Source: Nocardiopsis sp. JB363 (GTDB lineage Bacteria > Actinomycetota > Actinomycetes > Streptosporangiales > Streptosporangiaceae). From it: a stretch of DNA of 49,620 bases. The notes beneath the pieces were generated by a model that saw only the letters and a program-made list of their open reading frames with translations, ran no database searches and was not told the DNA's origin. Both the position numbers and the translations under genes were made by a program. The stretch spans positions 1 through 49,620 of the forward strand of contig NZ_FRFF01000077.1 in NCBI RefSeq assembly GCF_900143625.1, written 5' to 3'. Within the stretch, counting starts at the first letter, position 1. Each line of letters starts with the position of its first letter. Below are positions 37,754 through 46,180 of the stretch, piece by piece.

Positions 37754-38209
37754 ATGCCCGAGAACACGTCCACCGTCCTGCTGCTCAACGGCCCCAACCT
37801 CAACCTGCTGGGCACCCGCGACCCCGGGCAGTACGGAACCACCACCCTGGCCGAGGTCGAGGAACGGGTGATGGCCCTGGGCAAGGAGCTGGGGGTGGAG
37901 GTGGTCTGCGCGCAGAGCAACAGCGAAGGCGGCATGGTCGACCACGTCCACTCCGCCCGGCACTACGCCGGAGTCGTGATGAACCCCGGTGCCTACGCCC
38001 ACTACAGCATCGCCCTGCGCGACGCGATCGACGCCGTCGAGGCGCCCGTCGTCGAGGTGCACATTTCCAACGTCTACGCCCGCGAGGAGTTCCGGCACAC
38101 CTCGGTCACCGCGCCGGTGGTCGCCGGCTACGTGGCCGGGTGCGGGATCATGGGCTACGAGCTGGGGCTGCGGGCCGTTCTGGCCCGCGCCGCCGAGCGG
38201 CGCGCCTGA
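37754..38209 (+). CDS. aroQ: Type II 3-dehydroquinate dehydratase
   Basis: 151 residues, the normal size. LLNGPNLNLLGTRDPGQYG carries the catalytic Tyr region. VVCAQSNSEGGMVDHVH, VMNPGAYAHYSIALRDAI and VEVHISNVYAREEFRHTS are the conserved active-site blocks. It converts 3-dehydroquinate to 3-dehydroshikimate, in the shikimate pathway or in quinate use. The ATG has AGGAAGA upstream. No other shikimate gene is nearby; its neighbour is a fatty-acid gene, and both are next to a TetR-type operator. It could serve a catabolic or specialised role besides the main pathway. Confidence 0.93.
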   Translation: MPENTSTVLLLNGPNLNLLGTRDPGQYGTTTLAEVEERVMALGKELGVEVVCAQSNSEGGMVDHVHSARHYAGVVMNPGAYAHYSIALRDAIDAVEAPVVEVHISNVYAREEFRHTSVTAPVVAGYVAGCGIMGYELGLRAVLARAAERRA

Positions 38210-38237
38210 CCGCACCCGACCACATTCGATCTCTGGG

Positions 38238-38254
38238 ACCGACTGGTCGGTATG
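38238..38254 (+). promoter_or_regulatory. TetR-type operator, copy 2
   Basis: The same 17 bp as at 37632-37648, in the same orientation, but here between the ends of two convergent genes (aroQ and the phosphatase), where no promoter is expected. A small stem (cgggt/acccg, about 38258-38275) follows. Confidence 0.7.
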
Positions 38255-38277
38255 CCACGGGTGTGAAAAGACCCGGC

Positions 38278-38913
38278 TCAGCGGTAGGTCATCAGCTCCG
38301 GGCCGCCCTGCTCCAGGTGGGCGTGGTCGTTGAACGAGAGCAACTGCGTACCGCCGCGCCCGTGCGCCACCTTGCTCACCGAACCGTTCACCGTCACCCG
38401 GTTCATCATCACGAACGCCGAGTCCGGCGCGTTCATCAGCGTCGAGCAGGCCGCGCCGACCACCCCGCCGGAGGTGAACACCAGAGCGGTCCGTCCGCGC
38501 TCCAGGCCCGCGGCCACGTCGGCCAGCGCCGCTCGCACCCCGTCGCGAAAGTGCGGGAACGAACCCGGACCCGCGCCCTCGTCGGTGGTCCAGGAGGTCA
38601 GACAGGCGTCCAACCGTTGTTGCAAGGACCCCGACTCGATCGGGAAGCGACTCAACAGGTCCAGGTGGTCGTACTCGTTCCACCGCTCATCGACGGTGGG
38701 CGCGACGTCGATCCCGGCCTCGGCCAGGACCGTGGCGGCGGTCTGACGCTGGCGCAGCAGTGACCCGGTCACCACCGCGCCCACCGAGAGGCCGCGCCGC
38801 TTGAGCTCGGCTCCCAGCAACCGCGACTGCTCGTACCCGGTGGGGCTCAGCTGGTCGTAGTCGTCGGCCTCGGGGGAGGCCTTTCCATGGCGGATGAGGT
38901 AGATCGTCGGCAT
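38278..38913 (-). CDS. Histidine phosphatase superfamily protein
   Basis: 211 residues. The RHG motif is near the N-terminus (MPTIYLIRHGKASPE), the second Arg region is TGSLLRQRQTAATVL, and the acidic part is WNEYDHLDLL. At the usual second His (SHGG) it reads VFTSGGVVG, so that His is Ser, a variant found in some branches. Phosphatase or mutase activity is therefore uncertain. The ATG has no Shine-Dalgarno; -10 TACATT (38925-38920 on minus) lies 6 nt upstream, so a leaderless transcript is likely. Divergent from the FUSC-like gene. Confidence 0.85.
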   Translation of the reverse strand: MPTIYLIRHGKASPEADDYDQLSPTGYEQSRLLGAELKRRGLSVGAVVTGSLLRQRQTAATVLAEAGIDVAPTVDERWNEYDHLDLLSRFPIESGSLQQRLDACLTSWTTDEGAGPGSFPHFRDGVRAALADVAAGLERGRTALVFTSGGVVGAACSTLMNAPDSAFVMMNRVTVNGSVSKVAHGRGGTQLLSFNDHAHLEQGGPELMTYR

Positions 38914-39080
38914 GGGGTCAATGTACGGGGACGCTCCCACGCGTGCGCCCACCGGGGCCGAGGTCTCTCCCGCCCGAGCCCCGGCCCGCGCATGGCGTTG
39001 ACACACTTCGACCACTCCGGCCGGTAGAAAAGAAAGGCCGGTCCCTCCGGACCTCCGGCGTCCCGCACGACGAGGAGATC

Positions 39081-40280
39081 ATGGGAGCACTGTTCAGCGG
39101 AGGTGCCTCCGCACGGAGACTGATCCGGAACGCCGTCGGCGAGGTGCGCAAACGCCTGTCCTCCTACGTGTCCCAGATCCTGCTGGCGGTCATCGGCGCC
39201 GCCCTGGCCTGGGCCATCGCCGGGGGACTGATCCAGGACCACAGACCCTTCTTCGCGCCCATCGCCGCGGTCATCGCGCTCAACGCCGCGGGCAGCGAAC
39301 GAGGGGTCAACGCGGTCCGGATGCTGGCCGGTGTCTTCATCGGCATCCTCGCCGGGGAGTTCTCGCTGTTGCTCACCGACCGAGGTGTGCTCGCCCTGAC
39401 GGTGGGCACCGGACTGGCCATGATCGTGGCCGCCGCGATCACCTCCGAACGCGCCGTCGTCGGACAGGCGGCCGCCAGCGCCATCCTCACCACGATCTTC
39501 GTCGGCGCGGGAAGCCCGGGCATCGACCGACTCGTCGACGCGCTCATCGGTGCGGGGGTGGCCCTGCTCCTGAGCCAACTGCTCTTCCCCGCCCGCCTGG
39601 TGGCGATGATGCGGCGCATCGAGGAAGAGGCCCTGAGCGAGATGGCCCGCATGCTCGACGAGGTGGGTCTGTCCCTGACCTCCGAGGGAGACGACGCCAG
39701 CGCCCAGGTGGTCAACCGTCTCGGTGACCTGAGCAGACCCATGGCCGACCTCAGCAAGGCCCGTGAGGCGAGCCTGACCACGATCCGGCTCTCCACCATC
39801 CGCTGGGGCGACCCAGGGCCCGTTCTCGACGAGGACGAGGTCATCGAACGGCTCATCCTGCTCGGCGAGAGCTGCCTGTTCCTCGCCCGCACCACCGTCG
39901 CCATGGACAGCGAGGAACGCCGCGAACTCGCCCCCATCGTGCGGGGCATGGCCGATGTCCTCAGCACCCTCGCCGACGACCTCAGCAGCCGGGACGCCAG
40001 GGAACAGGCCGTGAACCACGCACTGACAGCGGCGCGCGGCTACGGTGCGGGCACCCCCGACGACGACCCCGTCACCCAGGCCACCCACCTGGCCGTGGAG
40101 ATGGTCGCCACCGACATCATGGTGTTCGCCGGGATCCGCTTCGAGGAGGTCGAGGACGTCCTGATGGGCGAGCTGGAGGACCCCACCATTCCGGCACCGG
40201 CCCAGGAACCCTGGCTACCGTGGCTGCGCTGGCGGCCCAGCCCTCCCAATATCCGGTTCGGTCGGTTCCGCGGTCGCTGA
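39081..40280 (+). CDS. FUSC/aromatic acid exporter-like membrane protein
   Basis: 399 residues. Six hydrophobic segments lie within the first 190 residues, starting SYVSQILLAVIGAALAWAIAGG. The signature DHRPFFAPIAAVIALNAAGSERGVNAVRMLAGVFIGILAGE is the FUSC/ArAE pattern. The C-terminal half (about 190-399) is cytoplasmic, helical and acidic. Members are thought to export aromatic acids or other small organic acids. The ATG has GAGGAG upstream. A perfect TTGACA occurs at 38998 in the promoter region. Its last codons form part of the terminator stem. Confidence 0.8.
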   Translation: MGALFSGGASARRLIRNAVGEVRKRLSSYVSQILLAVIGAALAWAIAGGLIQDHRPFFAPIAAVIALNAAGSERGVNAVRMLAGVFIGILAGEFSLLLTDRGVLALTVGTGLAMIVAAAITSERAVVGQAAASAILTTIFVGAGSPGIDRLVDALIGAGVALLLSQLLFPARLVAMMRRIEEEALSEMARMLDEVGLSLTSEGDDASAQVVNRLGDLSRPMADLSKAREASLTTIRLSTIRWGDPGPVLDEDEVIERLILLGESCLFLARTTVAMDSEERRELAPIVRGMADVLSTLADDLSSRDAREQAVNHALTAARGYGAGTPDDDPVTQATHLAVEMVATDIMVFAGIRFEEVEDVLMGELEDPTIPAPAQEPWLPWLRWRPSPPNIRFGRFRGR

Positions 40281-40294
40281 CGACCGCGGAACCG
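40263..40294. terminator. Terminator overlapping the FUSC stop codon
   Basis: A perfect 14-bp stem, cggttccgcggtcg (40263-40276) with cgaccgcggaaccg (40281-40294), and a 4-nt loop that contains the stop codon TGA. It separates the gene from the convergent oxidoreductase gene. Confidence 0.8.
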
Positions 40295-40315
40295 AGCCGG
40301 AGCCGCGAGCACTCC

Positions 40316-42622
40316 CTAGTTGCGGACGGGGGAGGGTTCGAAGCGCACCACCACCGACTTGGACGTGGGCGTGTTGCTCACGTCGGCGGTGGAGTCCAAC
40401 GGCACCAGCACGTTGGTCTCCGGGTAGTAGGCGGCCGCGCTGCCCAGCGCGGTGGGGTAGTGCACCACCCGGAAGTGCGGAGCGCGCCGCTCGCGTCCGT
40501 CCGACCACTCGCCCACGATGTCGGTGTAGGCGCCGTCGGCCAACCCCAGCTCACGGGCGTCCGCCGGGTTGACCAGTACCACCCGGCGCCCGTTCTGGAT
40601 GCCCCGGTACCGGTCGTCCAACCCGTAGACGGTGGTGTTGTACTGGTCGTGCGAGCGCAGCGTCTGCAACAGCAGCCGACCCTCGGGGACCCGGGGAGCG
40701 TAGGTGCCGTTCGCCGTGAAGTTGGCCAGCCCCGTCGCCGTCGGGAACCTCCGGTCGTCCCGGGGCGCGTTCGGCAGCTCGAAGCCGCCCCGGCGCCGTG
40801 CCTTGGCGTTGAAGTCCTCGAACCCCGGCACCACCCGGGACACGTGGTCGCGGATCCGGTCGTACTCGGCCATCGCATCCCAGTCGACCGGGCCGTCGGG
40901 GAACATCCGTCGGCCCAGGGCGCGGACGATGTCCACCTCCGACCACATGTGCTCCGACAACGGTGCGAGCACACCGTGCGAGGCGTGCACCTGCCCCATG
41001 GAGTTCTCCACGGTGATCCACCGGGCCCGGCCCTCGTGCACGTCCCGGTCGCTGCGGGCCAACGCCGGCAGGATGAGCGCCCGTGTACCGGTGACCACGT
41101 GCGAACGGTTCAGCTTGGTGGACACGTGCACGGTCAGGCCCACCCTGCGCATCGCCTCCTCGGTCACCTCGGTGTCGGGGGAGGCGGACACGAAATTGCC
41201 GCCCATGGCGAAGAAGACGCCCACCTCGCCGCGGCCCATCGCCCGGATCGCGTTGACCGTGTCGTGCCCGTGCTCACGAGGCGGTTCGAAGTCGAACTCC
41301 ACGCCCAACGCGTCCAGGAACGACTCGGGGGGCTTCTCGAAGATGCCCATGGTGCGGTCGCCCTGCACGTTGGAGTGACCGCGCACCGGGCACACACCCG
41401 CGCCCGGTCGGCCCACGTTGCCGCGCAGCAGCAGGAAGTTGACCACCTCGCGGATGGTCGGCACCGAGTGCTTGTGCTGGGTCAGACCCATCGCCCAGCA
41501 GACCACGACCTTCTGGGAGGAGGTCACCATGGTGACCAGCTCCTCGATCAGGGACCGGGACAGCCCGGAGTCGCGTTCGGTGCGTTCCCAGAACTCGGCC
41601 TCGGGCTCCTTCAACAGGGCCTCGGCGAACTCCTCGAACCCGTGCGTGAACTCCCGCGCGAACTCGTGGTCCAGGACGTCCTCGCCGCGCCGGTCGGCCT
41701 CCAACAGCAACCGGTTGACCGCGCTGAACAGCGCCAGGTCACCGCCCAGGCTGACCTGCATGAAAAGGTCGGTGAGCTCGGTTCCTCGGCCCACCAGGCC
41801 ACGCGCGTTCTGCGGGTTGCGGAACGTCTTCATGCCCGCCTCCGGCAGCGGGTTGACCGTGACGATCCGCGCCCCCGAACGCTTGGCCTTCTCCAAGGCC
41901 GACAGCATCCGCGGGTGGTTGGTGCCCGGGTTCTGTCCGGCCACGATGATCAGGTCCGCCTCGTGGATGTCATCCAGGGACACGGTGCCCTTGCCCACGC
42001 CCAGCGTCTCGGTGAGCGCCGACCCGGACGACTCGTGACACATGTTCGAGCAGTCCGGCATGTTGTTGGTGCCCAGTTGCCGGGCGAACAGCTGGTAGGC
42101 GAACGCCGCCTCGTTGCTGGTGCGCCCCGAGGTGTAGAACTCCGCGCCGTCGGGGGAGTCCAACCCTCGCAGCTCTTCGGCGATCAGATCCAGGGCGGCC
42201 TCCCACGAGATCGACTCGTAGTGGGTGCCGCCCTCGGGCAGGTACACCGGCCCGGTCAACCGACCCTGCTGCCCCAACCAGTAGCCGGAGCGTTCGGCCA
42301 GTTCACCGATCGGGTGCCTGGCGAAGAAGTCCGCGCCCGCCTCACGGCGGGTGGCCTCCTCGGCGACCGCCTTGGCGCCGTTCTCGCAGAACTCCGCGGT
42401 GTGCCGTTTGTCCGGGTCCGGCCAGGCGCAGCCCGGGCAGTCGAATCCGCGCTTCTGGTTCACGGCGAGCATCGCCGGGAGTCCGCGCATCACACCGGCC
42501 TGTTCGCCTACGTGACGCACGCTGCTGAGCACCGCGGGGATCCCCGCGGCGCTTTCCTTGGGTGATCCGACCTCCGGCGCGTCCTGCGCGGGGTCGGGCA
42601 TCTGCGAATCGTGGTGTCTCAC
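40316..42622 (-). CDS. FdhF/YdeP-family molybdopterin oxidoreductase
   Basis: 768 residues from the GTG at 42622 (GGAAG about 9 nt upstream); an ATG at 42601 is the alternative. The N-terminus carries three Cys (C62 and C65 in FDCPGCAWPDP, and C79), the YdeP arrangement, not the four-Cys cluster of classical formate dehydrogenases. NMCHESSGSALTETLG is the active-site segment with Cys at the Sec/Cys position. GQNPGTNHPRML, GNVGRPGAGVCPVRGHSNVQGDRTMG and the C-terminal molydopterin dinucleotide-binding domain (NTTVYGLDDRYRGI, VNPADARELG) complete the family. Activity in this branch is not firmly known; formate or a related acid is suggested by the neighbouring OFA transporter. Confidence 0.88.
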   Translation of the reverse strand: MRHHDSQMPDPAQDAPEVGSPKESAAGIPAVLSSVRHVGEQAGVMRGLPAMLAVNQKRGFDCPGCAWPDPDKRHTAEFCENGAKAVAEEATRREAGADFFARHPIGELAERSGYWLGQQGRLTGPVYLPEGGTHYESISWEAALDLIAEELRGLDSPDGAEFYTSGRTSNEAAFAYQLFARQLGTNNMPDCSNMCHESSGSALTETLGVGKGTVSLDDIHEADLIIVAGQNPGTNHPRMLSALEKAKRSGARIVTVNPLPEAGMKTFRNPQNARGLVGRGTELTDLFMQVSLGGDLALFSAVNRLLLEADRRGEDVLDHEFAREFTHGFEEFAEALLKEPEAEFWERTERDSGLSRSLIEELVTMVTSSQKVVVCWAMGLTQHKHSVPTIREVVNFLLLRGNVGRPGAGVCPVRGHSNVQGDRTMGIFEKPPESFLDALGVEFDFEPPREHGHDTVNAIRAMGRGEVGVFFAMGGNFVSASPDTEVTEEAMRRVGLTVHVSTKLNRSHVVTGTRALILPALARSDRDVHEGRARWITVENSMGQVHASHGVLAPLSEHMWSEVDIVRALGRRMFPDGPVDWDAMAEYDRIRDHVSRVVPGFEDFNAKARRRGGFELPNAPRDDRRFPTATGLANFTANGTYAPRVPEGRLLLQTLRSHDQYNTTVYGLDDRYRGIQNGRRVVLVNPADARELGLADGAYTDIVGEWSDGRERRAPHFRVVHYPTALGSAAAYYPETNVLVPLDSTADVSNTPTSKSVVVRFEPSPVRN

Positions 42623-42697
42623 GCCCCCATTCTTCCATCGAGAGGTCCCGAGCGCAGGAGGCGGGTGTGTTCGCATACCCCAAAAGAAGAGATCACT

Positions 42698-42711
42698 ATC
42701 AAGCGATTGAT
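42698..42711. promoter_or_regulatory. Palindrome in the fdhF/lysR divergent promoter
   Basis: ATCAA-GCGA-TTGAT is a perfect dyad, just upstream of the leaderless lysR promoter (TTGTTG 42717-42722, 18-bp spacer, TACGCT 42741-42746). Likely the LysR regulator's own binding site. Confidence 0.55.
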
Positions 42712-42752
42712 CGTTCTTGTTGAGGGGACCTTCGTCCCTGTACGCTCGGGCG

Positions 42753-43688
42753 ATGTTGTTGAGCCGGCTGAAGTACTTGACCGCGCTGGCCAAGGAACGC
42801 CATTTCGCCCGGGCCGCTCAGGCCTGCCACGTCTCCCAGCCCGCCCTGTCCTCCGCCATCCGCAAGCTGGAGGTCGAGTTCCGCGTCCCCATCGTCAAGC
42901 GGAGCAACCGGTTCATAGGGTTCACCCACGAGGGCGAACAGATCGTCACCTGGGCCCAACGGGTCATCGCCGAACACGACACCCTGCTGGAGAGCGTGCG
43001 CAACGGGCGGGAGGGGCTCAGCGGACGATTGCGCATCGGGGCCATCCCCACCACGCTCAGCTCCCTGTCCCTGATCACCCGTGGGCTGTGCGACCTCCAC
43101 CCCCAGGTCACCCTGTCGATCGTCTCGATGACCTCCACCGAGATCGAACAGGCCCTGGCCGACTTCCAGATCGACGTCGGCGTCACCTACATCGACAACG
43201 AACCCCTCGACCACGTGCGCCGAAGACACCTCTACCGGGAGCACTACGTCCTGCTCACCGCCGAGGACGGGCCTTTGGGACACCGGGCCAGCATCAGTTG
43301 GGCCGAGGCGGCCGAGGTGCCGCTGTGCCTGCTCACCCCGGACATGCAGAACCGTCGCATCATCGATGGGGCCTTCCGACGAGCCGGCGCCCGACCGGTG
43401 CCCCGGGTCGAGACCAACTCGGTCAGCGCGCTGTGCTCCCACGTCCGTGGCAGCCAGTGGTCGGCCGTGATGCCGCAGGCATGGTTGTACCTGCACGCCA
43501 TACCCGAGGGCATGCGCGCCATCCCCCTGGTGCGGCCCGAGATCGGCCAGGAGATCGGCCTGGTCGTCGCCGACCGCGACCCCGAACCGGTGCTCGCCCG
43601 CGCCCTGTTCGACAGCGTCGCCGGTGTCGATCTGGAGGAACACCTGGCCCGCCGCGACCCGGCCGGAGGGGCGGCGTTGACCGGCTGA
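42753..43688 (+). CDS. LysR-family transcriptional regulator
   Basis: 311 residues. The N-terminal HTH is MLLSRLKYLTALAKERHFARAAQACHVSQPALSSAIRKLEVEFRVPIVKRSNR; the substrate-binding domain runs from about residue 90 (LSGRLRIGAIPTTLSSLSLI) to near the end. It is transcribed divergently from the fdhF/YdeP gene and lies upstream of the OFA transporter, so it is the probable regulator of the module. The ATG has no Shine-Dalgarno; -10 TACGCT ends 6 nt upstream, so it is probably leaderless. The effector may be formate, oxalate or another small acid, by context only. Confidence 0.9.
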   Translation: MLLSRLKYLTALAKERHFARAAQACHVSQPALSSAIRKLEVEFRVPIVKRSNRFIGFTHEGEQIVTWAQRVIAEHDTLLESVRNGREGLSGRLRIGAIPTTLSSLSLITRGLCDLHPQVTLSIVSMTSTEIEQALADFQIDVGVTYIDNEPLDHVRRRHLYREHYVLLTAEDGPLGHRASISWAEAAEVPLCLLTPDMQNRRIIDGAFRRAGARPVPRVETNSVSALCSHVRGSQWSAVMPQAWLYLHAIPEGMRAIPLVRPEIGQEIGLVVADRDPEPVLARALFDSVAGVDLEEHLARRDPAGGAALTG

Positions 43689-43736
43689 ACTCCTGGATCC
43701 CCGAGACCGCCGGGACTTCTTCCGGCGCACGCTCTT

Positions 43737-43755
43737 CGATAAGCCCTTCTTATCG
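43737..43755 (+). promoter_or_regulatory. LysR-type T-N11-A operator before the OFA gene
   Basis: CGATAAG-CCCTT-CTTATCG is a perfect 7-5-7 dyad containing the LysR core T-N11-A (T43740, A43752). It lies 140 bp upstream of the transporter. Confidence 0.7.
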
Positions 43756-43783
43756 CGTGAAAGAAAATTCGTATTTGATTCCG

Positions 43784-43800
43784 GTCACACCCGGTGTGAC
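43784..43800 (+). promoter_or_regulatory. Second palindrome before the OFA gene
   Basis: GTCACAC-CCG-GTGTGAC, a perfect 7-3-7 dyad. It does not have LysR form and may bind another regulator, for example a CRP- or GntR-type protein, or it may be a leader hairpin. Confidence 0.5.
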
Positions 43801-43894
43801 GATGTTCCATGCTTGTTTCCGGTGTTGCGGAAGTGACGTGGAAAAGACCCGTATTCCGCGCGGAAAACAATCCTGAGGATCGCGAGGATGGTTC

Positions 43895-45247
43895 GTGCTG
43901 TCGTTTTTGGACCGTGAGAAGAGTGTCGCCCCGCCCGGCTACAGCCGGTGGTTCATCCCACCCGCCGCGCTCGCCGTACACCTGTCCATCGGTCAGGTCT
44001 ACGCCTTCAGCGTCTTCAAGACGCCGTTGGTGGAGCGGTTCGACACGTCCCTGACCGCCATCGGCGTGGTCTTCAGCATCTCCATCGTGATGCTGGGCCT
44101 GTCGGCGGCCTTCGGTGGCAAGTGGGTCGAACGCAACGGCCCCCGCAAGGCGATGTTCGTCTCCGGTGTGTGCTGGGGCGTCGGTTTCCTCGTGGGGGCG
44201 CTCGGTGTGGCCACCGGCCAACTGTGGTTGCTCTACCTGGGCTACGGAGTCATCGGCGGGATCGGCCTCGGCATCGGTTACATCTCGCCGGTGTCCACCC
44301 TCATCAAGTGGTTCCCCGACCGTCCCGGCATGGCCACGGGGATGGCCATCATGGGCTTCGGCGGTGGCGCGCTCATCGCCTCACCGCTGTCCGCCGCGCT
44401 GTTGGACCGCTTCGCCGACACCCCGGCCGACGCGATCGTCCCCGCCTTCCTCACCCTGGGCGCCATCTACTTCGTCGCCATGATGCTCGGCGCGATGACC
44501 GTCAAGGTGCCGCCGACCGGTTGGCGGCCCGAGGGATGGGAGCCCCCGCCGGCGCCCATCGGAAGCGTCCTCGCCACCGAGGGCGTCAGCGTGGAGCGGG
44601 CCTTCCGCACCCGCCAGTTCTGGCTGCTGTGGATCGTGCTGTTCTGCAACGTCACCGCGGGGATCGCCATCCTCGAACAGGCCGCCCCCATGATCCAGGA
44701 CTTCTTCGCCGACGTCGGTCCGGCCGAGGCCGCCGGTTACGTGGGCGTGCTGTCGCTGTGCAACATGTTGGGCCGCTTCGTGTGGTCCTCCACCTCCGAC
44801 GCCCTGGGCCGCAAGCGCACCTACATCGGTTACCTGGGCATCGGCTGCGTCCTCTACCTGCTCATCGCGGTTGCCGGAACCGGTTCCGTGGTGCTCTTCG
44901 TCGCCGTCACCGGGATCATCCTCTCCTTCTACGGCGGCGGGTTCTCCACCATTCCCGCCTACCTGAAGGACCTGTTCGGTTCCTTCAACGTCGGCGCCAT
45001 CCACGGTCGACTGCTCACCGCCTGGTCGTGCGCGGGCATCGCCGGTCCGCTCATCGTCAACGTGATCGCCGACCACCAGCTCGCCGCGGGTCGCACGGGC
45101 GCCGACCTGTACACGCTGTCGCTGTACCTGATGGTGGTCGTGATGGCGGTCGGGTTCGCCGCGAACATGCTGGTCCGCCCGCTCACCGAACGTCAGCTCG
45201 AAGAGGACGTGTCCGGCCGGCGGGCGACGTCCGGACAGTCGGCGTGA
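43895..45247 (+). CDS. OFA-family (oxalate/formate-type) MFS transporter
   Basis: 450 residues from a GTG with CGAGGATGG upstream. Twelve helices. The OFA pattern is visible: YSRWFIPPAALAVHLSIGQVYAFSVF in helix 1, YGVIGGIGLGIGYISPVSTLIKWFPDRPGMATGMAIMGFGGGALI around helix 4-5, and SFYGGGFSTIPAYLKDLFG in the second half. Members exchange or import small carboxylates; substrate here is inferred, not proven. A short gene for a small partner protein follows at 29 bp, and a LysR gene and an FdhF/YdeP oxidoreductase gene lie upstream. Together these form a probable acid-uptake and oxidation module. Confidence 0.88.
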   Translation: MLSFLDREKSVAPPGYSRWFIPPAALAVHLSIGQVYAFSVFKTPLVERFDTSLTAIGVVFSISIVMLGLSAAFGGKWVERNGPRKAMFVSGVCWGVGFLVGALGVATGQLWLLYLGYGVIGGIGLGIGYISPVSTLIKWFPDRPGMATGMAIMGFGGGALIASPLSAALLDRFADTPADAIVPAFLTLGAIYFVAMMLGAMTVKVPPTGWRPEGWEPPPAPIGSVLATEGVSVERAFRTRQFWLLWIVLFCNVTAGIAILEQAAPMIQDFFADVGPAEAAGYVGVLSLCNMLGRFVWSSTSDALGRKRTYIGYLGIGCVLYLLIAVAGTGSVVLFVAVTGIILSFYGGGFSTIPAYLKDLFGSFNVGAIHGRLLTAWSCAGIAGPLIVNVIADHQLAAGRTGADLYTLSLYLMVVVMAVGFAANMLVRPLTERQLEEDVSGRRATSGQSA

Positions 45248-45276
45248 GTCCGGTCCCGCAACACGAGGAGAAGCAG

Positions 45277-45408
45277 ATGCAACAGAAGAGCTCCGGTAAC
45301 GTCCCCGCCAAGGCCGCCGCCATCTTCCTGTGGGTGGCCGTGATCATCGCCCTGGGCTACGGGGTGACGCAGACGTCCCTCCAGGCCGCCACCTTGTTCA
45401 CCGGTTAG
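45277..45408 (+). CDS. Small subunit of the OFA-type transporter
   Basis: 43 residues, MQQKSSGNVPAKAAAIFLWV..., one transmembrane helix (about 14-30) and a short polar tail. Such very small proteins accompany OFA-family transporters in actinobacteria. RBS GAGGAG, 29 bp after the transporter. Easily missed because of its size. Confidence 0.8.
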   Translation: MQQKSSGNVPAKAAAIFLWVAVIIALGYGVTQTSLQAATLFTG

Positions 45409-45432
45409 GAACGACCCGAGACGGCACCCGGC

Positions 45433-46011
45433 TCAGTCCACCTCGCCCGCGAAGGTCACCGGCGGGTACAGCGGAACGAAGTCCTGGTCATGGAATTCCA
45501 CCGTGTACTGGAGTCGGGTGTCGTCCTCCTCCGCCCAGCAGTCCTCGTCCCAGGAGCCGCTCTGGCCCGGCTCCAGGCTCTCGGGTGGTTTGACGTCCGA
45601 GCCCAGGGCGGGCGCACCCGACTCCCGGGGCGGATCGCCCACCTCGCAGGTGCGCGTCAGTGCGCCGGTCTGCACCGGATCGGTGCTCTCGTTGGAGACC
45701 TCCACCCGCCAGGACACGTACGGCAGGTCTTCCTCTTCGCCGGTGACCGGGTCGACCCCGCCCTCCTCCACCTCGCGCCGGAAGTCGCTCAGACCGATGG
45801 TGAACCCGTCCCCGAACTCGTGGGTCTCGTCCAGGTCCACGGTCACCGGTTCGAAGGTGGGGGTGGGCTGTGGGGTCTGTTGTTCGGTGGGTTCGGGTTC
45901 TGCCACGGGTGGACCCATCGTGGTCCCATGGGCGAACCACCCGGCGCCGAAGCCGACGATCAGCGCGGCCACGGTGGCGGCGACGGTGGTGATCCAACCG
46001 GTTCTGGTCAT
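45433..46011 (-). CDS. Secreted or membrane-anchored DUF4352-like protein
   Basis: 192 residues from an ATG with AAGGA upstream. One N-terminal helix (WITTVAATVAALIVGFGAGWFA) acts as signal anchor or signal peptide; a Thr/Pro/Gln-rich linker (EPTEQQTPQPTPTFEP) follows, then a beta-rich extracellular domain (VDLDETHEFGDGFTIGLSDFRREVE...YVSWRVEVSNESTDPVQTG) with two Cys (RTCEV, EDCWAEE) likely in a disulphide. Resembles the immunoglobulin-like DUF4352 family; function unknown. The open frame to 46632 is not supported. Confidence 0.75.
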   Translation of the reverse strand: MTRTGWITTVAATVAALIVGFGAGWFAHGTTMGPPVAEPEPTEQQTPQPTPTFEPVTVDLDETHEFGDGFTIGLSDFRREVEEGGVDPVTGEEEDLPYVSWRVEVSNESTDPVQTGALTRTCEVGDPPRESGAPALGSDVKPPESLEPGQSGSWDEDCWAEEDDTRLQYTVEFHDQDFVPLYPPVTFAGEVD

Positions 46012-46180
46012 GTTCAGGGGGTCCTTCCCGGGGCCGAGCGCCCACCCGGCATCATCGGTGACCGTATCGCACCAGGGGGTGACCGCATGGTCGTGGCCTA
46101 CCCCGGATACGCGATCGGACGTACCCGAAAGCGACCTGGAGCCGACGCGGTCCCGCACCCGCGCGGCACACGATGGCCGT

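Noticed and set aside
38998..39030. Consensus promoter TTGACA...TAGAAA for the FUSC-like gene
   Set aside because: TTGACA is perfect, but TAGAAA lies 21 bp away and no -10 occurs at 16-18 bp, so I do not call the promoter.
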